Below are positions 17,157-26,958 of a stretch of 37,058 nucleotides of DNA, in pieces. Each line of letters begins with the position of its first letter. Positions within the stretch are counted from its first letter, which is position 1. This stretch comes from SVEL01 sp045126475 (GTDB lineage Bacteria; Bacillota; Clostridia; Lachnospirales; Lachnospiraceae): contig JBGVOL010000079.1 in assembly GCA_045126475.1 (NCBI GenBank), forward strand, positions 1-37,058. Direction: 5' to 3'. The notes beneath the pieces are model-generated. The model had not been told where the DNA came from. It did not search any database and worked only from the letters and a program-made list of their open reading frames with translations. A program made the translations under genes and the position numbers.

Positions 17157-19311
17157 CTCTTCCTCCTAAACTGCTGTCTGTTCCCATATACAGCTTCTTT
17201 ATATCTCTGTTTAAATCAATCTCATGAACAACTTTTAAGAAAGCCAGAAATACTTTCATATCAAAGTTCTTTACCTCATCAATCATCAGTGTAACTGCCG
17301 TCTCCGTGTCAAAAGCCTTTCTGTACGGTCTGTCCGAAGTCAATGCAATAAACACATCACATACTCGAAGTATCCTTGCACCGAGAGGTATGCTCTCACC
17401 CTGAAGGTTATCAGGATAACCGGAACCGTCATAGTTCTCGTGATGATAAAGTATACTTTCTATTACAAAATCCGAAAAGTCTTTCTTCTTCAATATGTCC
17501 GCACTGAGTTTTGAATGCATCCTGACGTATCTTAACTGCTCCACCACAAATCCTTCCCCGCCGTTGCCATACATATAATTTGACAGTTGAAGTTTGCCTA
17601 TATCGTGCAGTACTCCTGCTACAGACAGTTCATAAACCATCTTTTCAGGCAGTCCCAATTCCCTTGCAATATACTTAGCCATATTGCTTACATATATTCC
17701 GTGTTCAATCGCCTCCGGCACGTCTTTTTTCAATGCCTGCCTTACAACATAAGAACTGCTTACATTTTTTTCCTCGTCAGATTTTGTCATCACCTTATGA
17801 AAGAAATTGATCTTTCTCTCAATCATCTCGTCGATACGCTCAATATACTGGTCAACGTTCTTTACATTATCCACACGTTCAAGCTGTTCTCCGTCAGGAT
17901 ATACATATTTTGTCACAGAGCCTGCACCCAGTGCCACGATGGTCTGTTTCTCCTCCATAATAAGGATGTTATATATTCCCGTTTTTCCCTCTCTTGCATA
18001 CCCGACATTTTCCATGTTTCCCGCTATGTTCTTCTGTCTGTAAAGATAGTACGGTTCCATGCCCATTTTTTTTGCATAGTCGGCAGTAAGTTTCATAATC
18101 TCCTGATTATTTTCTATTGAAAGTTCCTTATACTCATCCTTAAACATATTGAGTCTTGCCGCTCTTTTTACTGCAAGTGAATGAACCGTGATACTGTCCG
18201 GATTAAGCTTTACAGCCTCCTCCATAGTATATCTGACATCATCAATTCCTTCATTCGGAAGTCCAACAATGAAATCCATATTGATATTGTCAAATCCCTC
18301 TTCCCTGGCCATGACAAATGCCTCGCGTACCTGCTCTACCGTATGTTTTCTTCCGATAATATCAAGGGTTTCCTGCTTCATTGTCTGCGGATTTATTGAA
18401 ATTCTTGTGACACCATATTTTTTAAGAACCTTAAGTTTTTCCCTCGTAATGCTGTCCGGTCTTCCTGCCTCAACAGTAAACTCCTTAACATGTGAAAAAT
18501 CAAATGAATTCTTAACTTTTCCAATCAGTCTTTCAAGCTGGTCAGGCGACAACGTGGTCGGTGTTCCTCCGCCAAAATATACAGTATTCAGTTTTTTGTC
18601 TCTGAAGGTATTGGCTGCATAATCTATCTCTTTTATGAGTGCATCAATGTACCCATCAACCTTATTCCTGTACGCATCAATATTGTATGAAGTAAAAGAA
18701 CAGTACAGGCATGTACTCGGACAAAACGGAATTCCTATATATAAACTGTAACCTTCTTTATAATCAATTTCTTTTAAAATATTTATTTCCTTTTTGGCAA
18801 TTTCCCTGCTGAGTTTTATTTTCTCATCAGATACATAATAATTTTCCTTCATGTATCTGTATATCTGTTCATCATCAAGAGGTTTCTTTCTCTCCATCAA
18901 AGACATTGGTATCTTTGTAGGTCTTATTCCCGTAAGGGTTCCCCATGGCAGTTCTTTCCCTGTAACCTTACTCATCACACTGTAAACAAGTCTTTTCATG
19001 GTATTTTTTGTCGCCTTGCGGTCAAGAAAATCTGTTTCATCATCACAGCAGAATATACAATGCATCTTTACCTGACAATCAGACATATCCCTGCATCTGC
19101 AGATATCTTCCGTCTTCTGACCGTATATTTCCACCCTGATATTTGAGGTAACCTCCTCAAACATAACCCGGAGCATATATTCAATAAAATCATTGTCCCC
19201 GAGCTTCTCCGCAGAATTTACAAGTACATCCGTATGCGGACAAAACTCTCTTACAAGAGTCCACACATCATATTCAAAATCAATTCTTTGTAAATCTATT
19301 AATATCGCCAC
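17143..19311 (-). CDS. hemZ: HemZ-type radical SAM coproporphyrinogen dehydrogenase fused to an HD-GYP domain
   Basis: A single frame of about 722 residues. The first 500 residues are HemZ-like: ELPWGTLTGIRPTKIP, the SAM cluster C197-C201-C204 in GIPFCPSTCLYCSFTSY, then FGGGTPT and a typical HemZ end (NVDQYIERIDEMIER). Residues about 520-710 are an HD-GYP domain with H537, H569-D570 in VLHDIGK, H599, H623-H624 in YHHENYDGSGYP, and RVCDVFIALTSDRPYR. The metal ligands for c-di-GMP phosphodiesterase activity appear intact. HemZ alone is usually near 500 residues. A six-cysteine cluster (residues 71-89) lies before the radical SAM core. GGAG precedes the GTG at 19311; a longer frame opens at 19344. 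The gene sits between an MBL hydrolase gene and hisS, the normal hemZ slot. HemZ family members are called oxygen-independent coproporphyrinogen oxidases, but some may act on other substrates. Confidence 0.9.
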   Translation of the reverse strand: MAILIDLQRIDFEYDVWTLVREFCPHTDVLVNSAEKLGDNDFIEYMLRVMFEEVTSNIRVEIYGQKTEDICRCRDMSDCQVKMHCIFCCDDETDFLDRKATKNTMKRLVYSVMSKVTGKELPWGTLTGIRPTKIPMSLMERKKPLDDEQIYRYMKENYYVSDEKIKLSREIAKKEINILKEIDYKEGYSLYIGIPFCPSTCLYCSFTSYNIDAYRNKVDGYIDALIKEIDYAANTFRDKKLNTVYFGGGTPTTLSPDQLERLIGKVKNSFDFSHVKEFTVEAGRPDSITREKLKVLKKYGVTRISINPQTMKQETLDIIGRKHTVEQVREAFVMAREEGFDNINMDFIVGLPNEGIDDVRYTMEEAVKLNPDSITVHSLAVKRAARLNMFKDEYKELSIENNQEIMKLTADYAKKMGMEPYYLYRQKNIAGNMENVGYAREGKTGIYNILIMEEKQTIVALGAGSVTKYVYPDGEQLERVDNVKNVDQYIERIDEMIERKINFFHKVMTKSDEEKNVSSSYVVRQALKKDVPEAIEHGIYVSNMAKYIARELGLPEKMVYELSVAGVLHDIGKLQLSNYMYGNGGEGFVVEQLRYVRMHSKLSADILKKKDFSDFVIESILYHHENYDGSGYPDNLQGESIPLGARILRVCDVFIALTSDRPYRKAFDTETAVTLMIDEVKNFDMKVFLAFLKVVHEIDLNRDIKKLYMGTDSSLGGRDEVK

Positions 19312-19315
19312 TATA

Positions 19316-19948
19316 TTATCTCCAATACCATTTCTTCTCATCATCTATGGTTGTTGACTCTCCATGTCCCGGATAAACGGTAAGCCCGCCGTCCAGAACA
19401 AGAAGTTTTTCTGTTATCGAAGCATAAATCTGCCTCTCACTTCCCGTCGGAAAATCCGTTCTGCCATGACTTTGGCAAAACAGGGTATCACCACTGAAAA
19501 GCCGCACATCACTGCCATCATCCATAAGATAGCAGCAGCTTCCCTTGGTATGTCCCGGAGTATGAATCACCTTAATCTTAAAGCCACACATTTCTACAGT
19601 TTCTCCGTCTTTCACGGGTACATCTACTTTCACACTGTCGTCTGTGTCAAAAGCGGCTGAAAGATTAAGTATGGTATCACCTGCAAGCTCCGTCTCTTCT
19701 TCATGTGCATATACTTTCACACCATAGAGCTTCTTTAACTCTTCCGCTGCTCCGATATGGTCAAAATGTCCATGTGTAAGGAATATTCCTCTTATACCTA
19801 TTTGCTGTTCCCTTATATATGAATCAATGATTCGCGGATTGTCTGCCGGATCAATGATAATACCCTCCCTGCTTTCTGCATTATATACAATATAGCAGTT
19901 TGTGGAACATATACTTAAGATAATTTTTTTTATGCACATGCTGCCCAT
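19316..19948 (-). CDS. MBL-fold metallo-hydrolase (glyoxalase II-like)
   Basis: A 210-residue metallo-beta-lactamase-fold hydrolase of the glyoxalase II/YcbL group. Metal ligands are H59, H61, D63 and H64 in THGHFDHIG, H133 in HTPGHTKGS, D154 in SGDTLF and H195 in YPGHGES, so the binuclear site is complete. The substrate is not known; thioesters such as lactoylglutathione analogues are possible, but many Firmicutes lack glutathione. A start at 19948 is used; an alternative Met three codons later is nearly as likely, as the ribosome binding site is weak. It stops four bases before the preferred hemZ start. The relA-MBL-hemZ order is conserved in clostridia. Confidence 0.9.
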   Translation of the reverse strand: MGSMCIKKIILSICSTNCYIVYNAESREGIIIDPADNPRIIDSYIREQQIGIRGIFLTHGHFDHIGAAEELKKLYGVKVYAHEEETELAGDTILNLSAAFDTDDSVKVDVPVKDGETVEMCGFKIKVIHTPGHTKGSCCYLMDDGSDVRLFSGDTLFCQSHGRTDFPTGSERQIYASITEKLLVLDGGLTVYPGHGESTTIDDEKKWYWR

Positions 19949-19971
19949 GTTTATACCAAGCCTTTCTACGC

Positions 19972-22242
19972 CTAATTTGACGAACGTACAATATCTATAA
20001 CCGAATCAATCATTCTTATCTTATCAACAAGCTTTGTAAGCTCATCCTTGCCCCCTATCATAAATGACATGGATATTGTGGCAATCTCCTGTTTGCTTGT
20101 TCTGCTGTTGATACTCTGTACATCAATGTTTCTCTCTGTAAATACCTTTGAAATATCTGCCAAAAGGCCGGTTCTGTTGTTGCAGAATATCTGAATTTCC
20201 GCAAGATACTTCTCGCCGTTCTTTCTTTCCTCCTGCCAGTCAGCTTCCATAAGTCGCTGCCTCTCAATCTCAGGAAGATTTATTATGTTGACGCAATCGG
20301 TACGGTGTATTGAAATACCTCTTCCTCTTGTAATAAAGCCGACTATTTCATCACCCGGCACAGGATTACAACACTTTGAGTAACGCACCGACACATCATG
20401 AACACCTCTTACAATGATTCCGCCCTTAGACTTTGCATCATCTTTCTTCCCCTTGGCATTCTCAGCCATTTCTTCAAGAATCTGCTCGTTTGTAAGTATC
20501 TTTTTGTTCTTTTTCTCATACTCATCAATAAGTCTGTTTACAACCTGACCTTCCTTGATGCTTCCGTGTCCGATTGCCGCAAGAACAGCATTCCATTCCT
20601 TAAGGTTAAATTTGTTTAATACCTTTGCTATATACTCCTGCTTTGTAAGGTCACTGATGTTAATTCCCTTTCCCTTACAATAGCGCTCAATTAATTCTCT
20701 GCCTTTTACTATATTTTCTTCTTTAAATTCTGACTTGAACCACTGGTTAATCTTGTTCTTCGCCTGTGAACTTTTTACTATGTTGAGCCAGTCACGGCTT
20801 GGTCCTTTAGAATTTTGTGAAGTAATGATTTCTATTCTGTCACCGTTCTGAATCCTGTAATCGATATTAACAATCTTTCCGTTTACTCTTGCACCAACCA
20901 TCTTGTTGCCTACAGCACTGTGTATACTATATGCAAAATCAATAGGTGTAGAACCGTTTGGCAGATTTTTTACATCACCCGAAGGTGTAAAGCAGTACAC
21001 GTCATCCGTAAACAGATTAAAATCACTCTTAATAACACTTAAAAATTCTTTATTGTCCGAAAGGTTATTCTGCCACTCAAGAACCTCTCTTAACCAGCTT
21101 AACTTTTCCTCTTCCTTGTCCGGTGTATACTTTCCGTTAGGGTCTTCCTTGTACTTCCAGTGTGCGGCGATACCGTTCTCAGCCGTCTTGTGCATCTCCT
21201 CGGTACGAATCTGAATCTCAAACGGCTGTCCGTTAGGACCAATCAGAGTTGTGTGAAGCGACTGGTACATATTTGATTTAGGCATGGCAATATAATCCTT
21301 AAATCTTCCCTGTATAGGTTTGTACTTCTCATGAATAATTCCAAGTGCGGCATAACAGTCTTTCACCGAATCCACGATAATTCTTACGGCGAACAAATCA
21401 AGAATCTGATCAAAATCTTTATTCTGATTTATCATCTTCTTGTATATGCTGAAAATATGTTTCATTCTGCCGTAAACTCTTGACTTGATGCCTGCCTCTT
21501 TCATAAGGCCGTCAACCTCTGCCACAAGCTCCTTTATCATCTGTTCACCTGAGCTTAACTTAACATTCCTCTGGAAAGCAATCTCATTGAACTTCTCAGG
21601 CTCAAGATACTTAAGTGCCAAATCATCCAGTTCAACCTTAATCTTAGATATACCGAGTCTGTCTGCAATAGGCGCATAAATATCCATTGTCTCCCTTGAT
21701 TTTTCAATCTGCTTTGCAGGACTCTGGTACTCCATTGTTCTCATATTGTGAAGTCTGTCCGCCAGTTTAATAAGGATTACCCTAATATCCTTACCCATTG
21801 CAAGAAACATCTTTCTTAAGTTTTCTGCCTGAATCTCGATTTTATCTGCCGAGTACGAAACCTGTGTCAGTTTTGTGACTCCGTCTACCAAAAGTGCAAC
21901 TTCTGCACCAAACATGTCACTTAACTGTCCAAGGGTAAGCACTGTATCTTCAACAACATCATGGAGAATACCTGCCACTATTGTCTCCTTATCAAGCTCA
22001 AACTCAGCGAGGATTATCGCAACAGATAACGGATGTATAATATATGGTTCACCTGAACGTCTCCTCTGGTCCTTGTGTGCCTCTGACGCAATTTCATAAG
22101 CCTTCTCAATGACTGAAATATCATCTGACGGATGATACTTTTTTATCATTGAGATAAGCTTATTGTACAACTCTGTCGGATTATCAAACTCCTCCGGCGA
22201 TTTAATTTTCGGTGCTGATACTTCAATTTTTTCGTCTGCCAT
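19972..22242 (-). CDS. relA: Bifunctional (p)ppGpp synthetase/hydrolase (Rel)
   Basis: Long RelA/SpoT homologue of 756 residues controlling the stringent response. The N-terminal HD hydrolase carries IIHPLSVA (about 68-75) and the HD pair 94-95 in GILHDVVEDT. The synthetase domain (about 240-380) includes RMKHIFSIYKKM, YQSLHTT and FEIQIRTEEMH. A TGS domain (about 410-470) starts DDVYCFTPSGDVKNLPNG. A zinc-finger-like/CC region follows with KCCNPVPGD. A C-terminal ACT domain ends the protein (LAEIQIFCNNRTGLLADIS). Both catalytic domains look intact. GAGGCG precedes the ATG. It lies between apt and the MBL gene. Confidence 0.96.
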   Translation of the reverse strand: MADEKIEVSAPKIKSPEEFDNPTELYNKLISMIKKYHPSDDISVIEKAYEIASEAHKDQRRRSGEPYIIHPLSVAIILAEFELDKETIVAGILHDVVEDTVLTLGQLSDMFGAEVALLVDGVTKLTQVSYSADKIEIQAENLRKMFLAMGKDIRVILIKLADRLHNMRTMEYQSPAKQIEKSRETMDIYAPIADRLGISKIKVELDDLALKYLEPEKFNEIAFQRNVKLSSGEQMIKELVAEVDGLMKEAGIKSRVYGRMKHIFSIYKKMINQNKDFDQILDLFAVRIIVDSVKDCYAALGIIHEKYKPIQGRFKDYIAMPKSNMYQSLHTTLIGPNGQPFEIQIRTEEMHKTAENGIAAHWKYKEDPNGKYTPDKEEEKLSWLREVLEWQNNLSDNKEFLSVIKSDFNLFTDDVYCFTPSGDVKNLPNGSTPIDFAYSIHSAVGNKMVGARVNGKIVNIDYRIQNGDRIEIITSQNSKGPSRDWLNIVKSSQAKNKINQWFKSEFKEENIVKGRELIERYCKGKGINISDLTKQEYIAKVLNKFNLKEWNAVLAAIGHGSIKEGQVVNRLIDEYEKKNKKILTNEQILEEMAENAKGKKDDAKSKGGIIVRGVHDVSVRYSKCCNPVPGDEIVGFITRGRGISIHRTDCVNIINLPEIERQRLMEADWQEERKNGEKYLAEIQIFCNNRTGLLADISKVFTERNIDVQSINSRTSKQEIATISMSFMIGGKDELTKLVDKIRMIDSVIDIVRSSN

Positions 22243-22298
22243 AACTTATCGCCTCACTTTGTAAATATTCTTCCGTATCTCCCGCTGTTTCACAGCTG

Positions 22299-22823
22299 CT
22301 ACTTGCCGGGATATACAATAACAGACTCAACTCTCTGGCCATTTAATTTTTCTCTGCCGTTAAGTCCTGCAAGTTCCATCAAAAATACAGAACCTACAAC
22401 CTGTCCCCCAAGTTTATTTACAAGCTTAATTATGGCCTCTATGGTACCTCCCGTTGCCATGAGGTCGTCTACAATCAATACCTTCTGTCCCGGTTTTATG
22501 GCATCCTTATGCATCTCAATCACTGCAGAGCCATACTCTAAATCATATTCTACAGATACAGTTTCACATGGAAGCTTACCCTTTTTTCTGACCGGAATAA
22601 ACGGTTTATGCATATTGTAAGCAATAGGTACTCCAAATATAAAACCTCTTGATTCCGGGCCGACAACAATATCAAAATCCAAATCTTTTATCTTATCCTG
22701 CATAAGATCAATAGCAAGATGTAAGCCCTCTGCATCCTGTAATACACTTGTCACATCCCTGAAAATAATCCCCTCTTCAGGAAAATCAGGTATACTTCTT
22801 ACATAATCTTCTATCTTCTTCAT
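22299..22823 (-). CDS. apt: Adenine phosphoribosyltransferase
   Basis: Converts adenine and PRPP to AMP in purine salvage. From the preferred start it has 174 residues, matching the family. The PRPP loop is VLIVDDLMATGGT, and the N-terminal IPDFPEEGIIFRDVT and PESRGFIFG are typical. The frame extends upstream to 22889, but GGAGG five bases before the ATG at 22823 sets the start. In clostridia it commonly lies between recJ and relA, as here. Confidence 0.95.
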   Translation of the reverse strand: MKKIEDYVRSIPDFPEEGIIFRDVTSVLQDAEGLHLAIDLMQDKIKDLDFDIVVGPESRGFIFGVPIAYNMHKPFIPVRKKGKLPCETVSVEYDLEYGSAVIEMHKDAIKPGQKVLIVDDLMATGGTIEAIIKLVNKLGGQVVGSVFLMELAGLNGREKLNGQRVESVIVYPGK

Positions 22824-22882
22824 ATATGCCTCCATGCCTTTCATTGTACTTTTACTCTTCATTTTACCATTAAATAGTGTAT

Positions 22883-24673
22883 TTAACAATAGTTGTTGAT
22901 AATTATTTGAACTGTCCTCCTGCCATTATACTCATTGATATCAGGATAATAAATAATGGATATTGTTATATCATTTTCAATTCCCAGTTTAACCTTTTTC
23001 ACCTGTTCTCCTCCGAACTTTTCCGTAATAAACTCCATAAACCCCTGAAACACGGAAGCAAAAACCAATGCATCAACAATTCTTCCCGAATCATCCGTCA
23101 CCTTAAGTTTGCACATATTCTGATTTGCACCCATTATCTTTAGCGACTTTACCCTAACATTTTTCGTTGCAAATACAGGCTTTTCATTCCCCTTCCCGAA
23201 TGGTTCCAACAGTGATAACTGCGCCACAAGTTCTTCAGACACATATGCTAGAGGCATAGGTACATCTATCCATATCTTTCTAATCATATCATCTTCCGTA
23301 AGCCTGCACCTGTCATTTAATGCCGTCTCAAAATCAGAAATCTTGTCCCTGTGAAGAGAAAGACCTGCCGCCATCTCATGACCTCCGTACTTTAATAAGA
23401 ATTCATTACATTCCGTAAGAGCCTCAAACATATTATATCCCGGTATTGACCTTCCTGAACCTTTAACAAGGTTTTCCTCACCTTCGTCTGCACTGTCTGT
23501 AATGACAAATACCGGCTTATTAAAATGCTCTCTCACCCTTCCGGCAATAATGCCTGCAATACTCTCATGAACATCCGGCAGATAAATTAGAAGTACTCTT
23601 TCGCTCTCCTTTTCCTCTCCTTGTCTTATTGCCTCAATTACACCATCCTCAGTCATGGATTTTCTTAAATTATTTAACTCAACAAGCTCTGATGCCATTT
23701 TTTCAGCTTTGCTATAATCCTCACATCCTAAGAGTTCAAGTCCCTTCTTTGCCGTTTCAAGCCTTCCTGCGGCATTAAGACACGGACCTACAACAAATCC
23801 GATATGATATGATGACAGTCTGTCCCTGTTAACGCCACATATATCCATAAGTCTGTCAAGGCCTATATTGGAGGTATTTTTAAGTCTCTTAAGTCCCTCT
23901 GACGCAATGATCCTGTTTTCTCCCGTCAAATCCACCACATCACCGATAGTCGCAATAGCCGCATACTCTATAAACATTTCTGCCCGTTCCCGCCAGTCCT
24001 TCAAATTAAGTTTTCTGTACAGACATGTAATCAGTTTATATGCCACGGCACCGCCACACAGCAGCTTAAAGGGATATTCACAGTCAGGCTGCTTTGGATT
24101 AACCACCGCATCGCCTTCAACTCTCCTGTATGTAATCTCTCCTGTTACTTCATTCCTCTCAAACGGCACCTCGTGGTGGTCTGTAACAATCACCGTCATG
24201 CCAAGATCCTTAGCATACTTTATCTGTTCTATTGCTGCAATACCGTTATCACATGTGACAATGGTATCCACCTTTTCATCATATGCCTTTTTTATTATAT
24301 TTTCATTGATACCGTAACCATCCTTTACCCTGTCAGGAATATCATAACTTACACATGCACCTGCCAGACGCAGTCCCTCCACAAGAATATACGTTGAACA
24401 AATACCGTCAATGTCATAATCACCTATGACTCTTATGCTCTTTTTCTCCCTGATTTTAGACATAATAATAAAAGCAGCCTTATCCATATCCTTCATAAGT
24501 TCCGGCTCATAAAGGCTGTCAAGGCTGCTTTCAAGAAAAGCCCTCTGACTTTCGACCGTATCTAAATCTTTATTTCTCATTATTCTTGCCACAATGGGAC
24601 TTACGCCAAGTTCCCTTGCAAAGCTGTCAAAATCAGCTCTTTTACTGTGAACAAGCCATTTTTCCTTCACCAT
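22883..24673 (-). CDS. recJ: Single-stranded-DNA-specific exonuclease RecJ
   Basis: 5'-to-3' single-strand DNA exonuclease of the DHH phosphoesterase family used in recombination and repair. The protein is 596 residues. DHH motifs are visible: GDYDIDG (84-90), DNGIAA, VTDHHEVP and GDVVDL. The DHHA1 domain appears as KGSGRSIPGYNMFEAL with GGHEMAAG. The C-terminal OB-like part follows (NVRVKSLKIMGANQ). AAGGAAGG lies before the ATG. It is the second gene of the secDF-recJ-apt-relA series. Confidence 0.95.
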   Translation of the reverse strand: MVKEKWLVHSKRADFDSFARELGVSPIVARIMRNKDLDTVESQRAFLESSLDSLYEPELMKDMDKAAFIIMSKIREKKSIRVIGDYDIDGICSTYILVEGLRLAGACVSYDIPDRVKDGYGINENIIKKAYDEKVDTIVTCDNGIAAIEQIKYAKDLGMTVIVTDHHEVPFERNEVTGEITYRRVEGDAVVNPKQPDCEYPFKLLCGGAVAYKLITCLYRKLNLKDWRERAEMFIEYAAIATIGDVVDLTGENRIIASEGLKRLKNTSNIGLDRLMDICGVNRDRLSSYHIGFVVGPCLNAAGRLETAKKGLELLGCEDYSKAEKMASELVELNNLRKSMTEDGVIEAIRQGEEKESERVLLIYLPDVHESIAGIIAGRVREHFNKPVFVITDSADEGEENLVKGSGRSIPGYNMFEALTECNEFLLKYGGHEMAAGLSLHRDKISDFETALNDRCRLTEDDMIRKIWIDVPMPLAYVSEELVAQLSLLEPFGKGNEKPVFATKNVRVKSLKIMGANQNMCKLKVTDDSGRIVDALVFASVFQGFMEFITEKFGGEQVKKVKLGIENDITISIIYYPDINEYNGRRTVQIIINNYC

Positions 24674-24736
24674 AATATCCTTCCTTTCAATAACATGGAT
24701 ATTATAGTATCTAAATAAAGATGTGTCAAAAGACTT

Positions 24737-26929
24737 TTATTCTTCTGTTATTTTCTTTTTTGATGCTGTTTCAAACCTTTTCTTAGACATTGTATACCAC
24801 AATGAACCTGCCAGGCATACTGATGAATAAGCACCTGCCAAAATACCTACAATAAGCGGAAGAGCAAACTCCTTCATTGATGTTACACCAAGAACATAGA
24901 GTGCTGCGACCATAACAAATGTTGTAAGTGATGTGTAAATTGAACGTGTAATTGTGTCTGTTATGGCACTGTTTACAAGACCCTTTATATCTTTTCTGTA
25001 TTCTGTAACCTTAAGCTTCTCTCTTATTCTGTCAAATACAACGATTGTCGCATTGATTGAATAACCAAGAATTGTAAGTATACATGCGATAAATGTATTA
25101 CCAACGGTAGTCCATGAAACCGCATAGAATATAACTACGATAAGCAAATCATGAACAAGGGCTAAAATTGCACTTGCAGCAAATCGGATATCCCTAAATC
25201 TTATGAAAATATATGCAAGCATACATACAACTGCGATGACAGCTGCAATTGCGGAATTTCTTCCCATCTCGGCACTTACCGTTGCGCTTACACTTGACTC
25301 GTCAAATTTGTCCTCAATGGCTCCGAACTTCTCAACGAGCATGTCCTTTATCTCTTCCTGGATTTCGTTGCCCAAATCCTTTGTTCTTATAACATACTCA
25401 TTTGTTCCGTCAACTGCATTTGCAAGAACATCTCCGTCGCCTGCAATCTTCTGAATCTCAGGAAGAATCTTCTCATTAAATTCTGTTATAGGATAATTCT
25501 TTTCAAACTCAACACTTGTTGACACACCGCCCTGGAACTCAACGCTGTAATTAAATGCTGTCTCTCTGTCACCAATTACACCCTGACTGTTAAGTATGAT
25601 TACTACTGCACCTGCTGCAATGAGAAGTCCCGATATTCCAAGGAAGATGCCCTTCTTTCCTACAAAATCAATAACATTTCTCTTCTTCTGAACACCATAC
25701 ATTGATGGCTTGTTAAGTCCCATTCCGTAAAGGAAGTAAAGAAGTCCTCTTGTGACAAACATTGCCGTAAACATTGATATAACAATACCGAATGCAAGTG
25801 TCTTTGCAAATCCCTGAATAGGGCCTGTACCCATATACATAAGAATTGCAGCAGCAATAAGTGTAGTTACGTTACCGTCAATAATTGCCGATGTAGCCTT
25901 GTTAAAACCTGTCTTTATGGCACTCTTCACTTCAAGTCCGTTTGCAAGTTCTTCCTTGATACGGACAAATATAATAACATTGGCATCTACCGCCATACCG
26001 ATTGCCAGAATAACACCGGCAATACCCGGAAGAGTAAGTGTTATGTCAAATGCATTAAGTGCAAGTAAATCAAGTGCTACATAGCATATAAGTGCAAGAC
26101 CTGCTGCAAGTCCCGGAATTCTGTATGTTGCAAGCATGAACAGAATTATAAGTACGAGACCTATGGCACCTGCAATAAGGCTTGTCTTAATTGCATCATC
26201 ACCAAGCTTTGCTCCAACAACCTTTGAAGATATCTCTTCAAGTTCAAGCTTAAGTGAACCAATTCTGATCATTGATGCCAGTTCTTCTGCTTCCTCACTT
26301 GAAGACATTCCGTCTATTGACGCCTCGCCACCGGAAATCTGTTCTTTTACTCTCGGACTTGAAATTATGTTTCCATCATATACTATATAAATGATTTTTC
26401 CTTTAAACTCACCTGTAACCTGCTTAAATATCTCTGCTGCATCTGAGTTAAACCTAAGTGATACCACATACTCTACAGCGCCTGTTGTCTGGTTCTGTCT
26501 TGCTGCAGGCTGTGCATCTGCCACATCATCACCTTCAAGCCATACCTTTTCGTTTTCTCCACCGATATCTGTAACAAACTGTAATGAACCCGGCTTTCCA
26601 AGTTTCTCAAGAACTTCCTGAGCATCACTCTGTCCCGGAATTTCAACTGTAATTCGGTTGTCACCCTCAGTATATACAGATGCCTCATCACTGAGCTCAT
26701 ATGCTCTTTTTTCCATCTTTGTCACAGTATCCTTAAAGTCCTCGGAACTGAATTCCTCATCCTTTACTTCAAAGGTAATGCTTACACCACCCTTTAAGTC
26801 AAGACCCTGAATAATATGTGACGCCTTTCCTTTTCCTTCTTCGCCTATTCCGAACAGAGTGACAAAACAAAGTCCTGCTATAATAGCAATGCTCAGAATA
26901 AAACAGACAATACTTTTTTTCTTATTCAT
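24737..26929 (-). CDS. secDF: Protein translocase subunit SecD-SecF fusion
   Basis: Fused SecD and SecF, proton-driven accessory subunits of the Sec translocase in the cytoplasmic membrane, 730 residues. The SecD half (about 1-425) has an N-terminal membrane segment and IQGLDLKGGVSITFEV (about 40-55), then the periplasmic P1 region, then membrane helices with ILAIGMAVDANVIIFVRIKEEL. The SecF half follows with FQGGVSTSVEF, LGYSINATIVVFDRIRE and SAITDTITRSIYTSLTT. Fused SecDF is common in Firmicutes. AAAGGA lies upstream of the ATG. It begins 29 bases after scfB, an arrangement repeated across clostridia. Confidence 0.96.
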   Translation of the reverse strand: MNKKKSIVCFILSIAIIAGLCFVTLFGIGEEGKGKASHIIQGLDLKGGVSITFEVKDEEFSSEDFKDTVTKMEKRAYELSDEASVYTEGDNRITVEIPGQSDAQEVLEKLGKPGSLQFVTDIGGENEKVWLEGDDVADAQPAARQNQTTGAVEYVVSLRFNSDAAEIFKQVTGEFKGKIIYIVYDGNIISSPRVKEQISGGEASIDGMSSSEEAEELASMIRIGSLKLELEEISSKVVGAKLGDDAIKTSLIAGAIGLVLIILFMLATYRIPGLAAGLALICYVALDLLALNAFDITLTLPGIAGVILAIGMAVDANVIIFVRIKEELANGLEVKSAIKTGFNKATSAIIDGNVTTLIAAAILMYMGTGPIQGFAKTLAFGIVISMFTAMFVTRGLLYFLYGMGLNKPSMYGVQKKRNVIDFVGKKGIFLGISGLLIAAGAVVIILNSQGVIGDRETAFNYSVEFQGGVSTSVEFEKNYPITEFNEKILPEIQKIAGDGDVLANAVDGTNEYVIRTKDLGNEIQEEIKDMLVEKFGAIEDKFDESSVSATVSAEMGRNSAIAAVIAVVCMLAYIFIRFRDIRFAASAILALVHDLLIVVIFYAVSWTTVGNTFIACILTILGYSINATIVVFDRIREKLKVTEYRKDIKGLVNSAITDTITRSIYTSLTTFVMVAALYVLGVTSMKEFALPLIVGILAGAYSSVCLAGSLWYTMSKKRFETASKKKITEE

Positions 26930-26958
26930 TTTCCCATTCGTCCTTTCTTTACATCCAC

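Noticed and set aside
17587..18120. Plus-strand open frame of 177 codons inside hemZ-HD-GYP
   Set aside because: It is antisense to a strongly supported gene, has no ribosome binding site and encodes a low-complexity, Cys/Phe-rich translation without recognisable domains.
24674..24703. AATATCC/GGATATT hairpin overlapping the recJ ribosome binding site
   Set aside because: A seven-pair AT-rich stem with a 16-base loop is too weak to claim as a translational switch.
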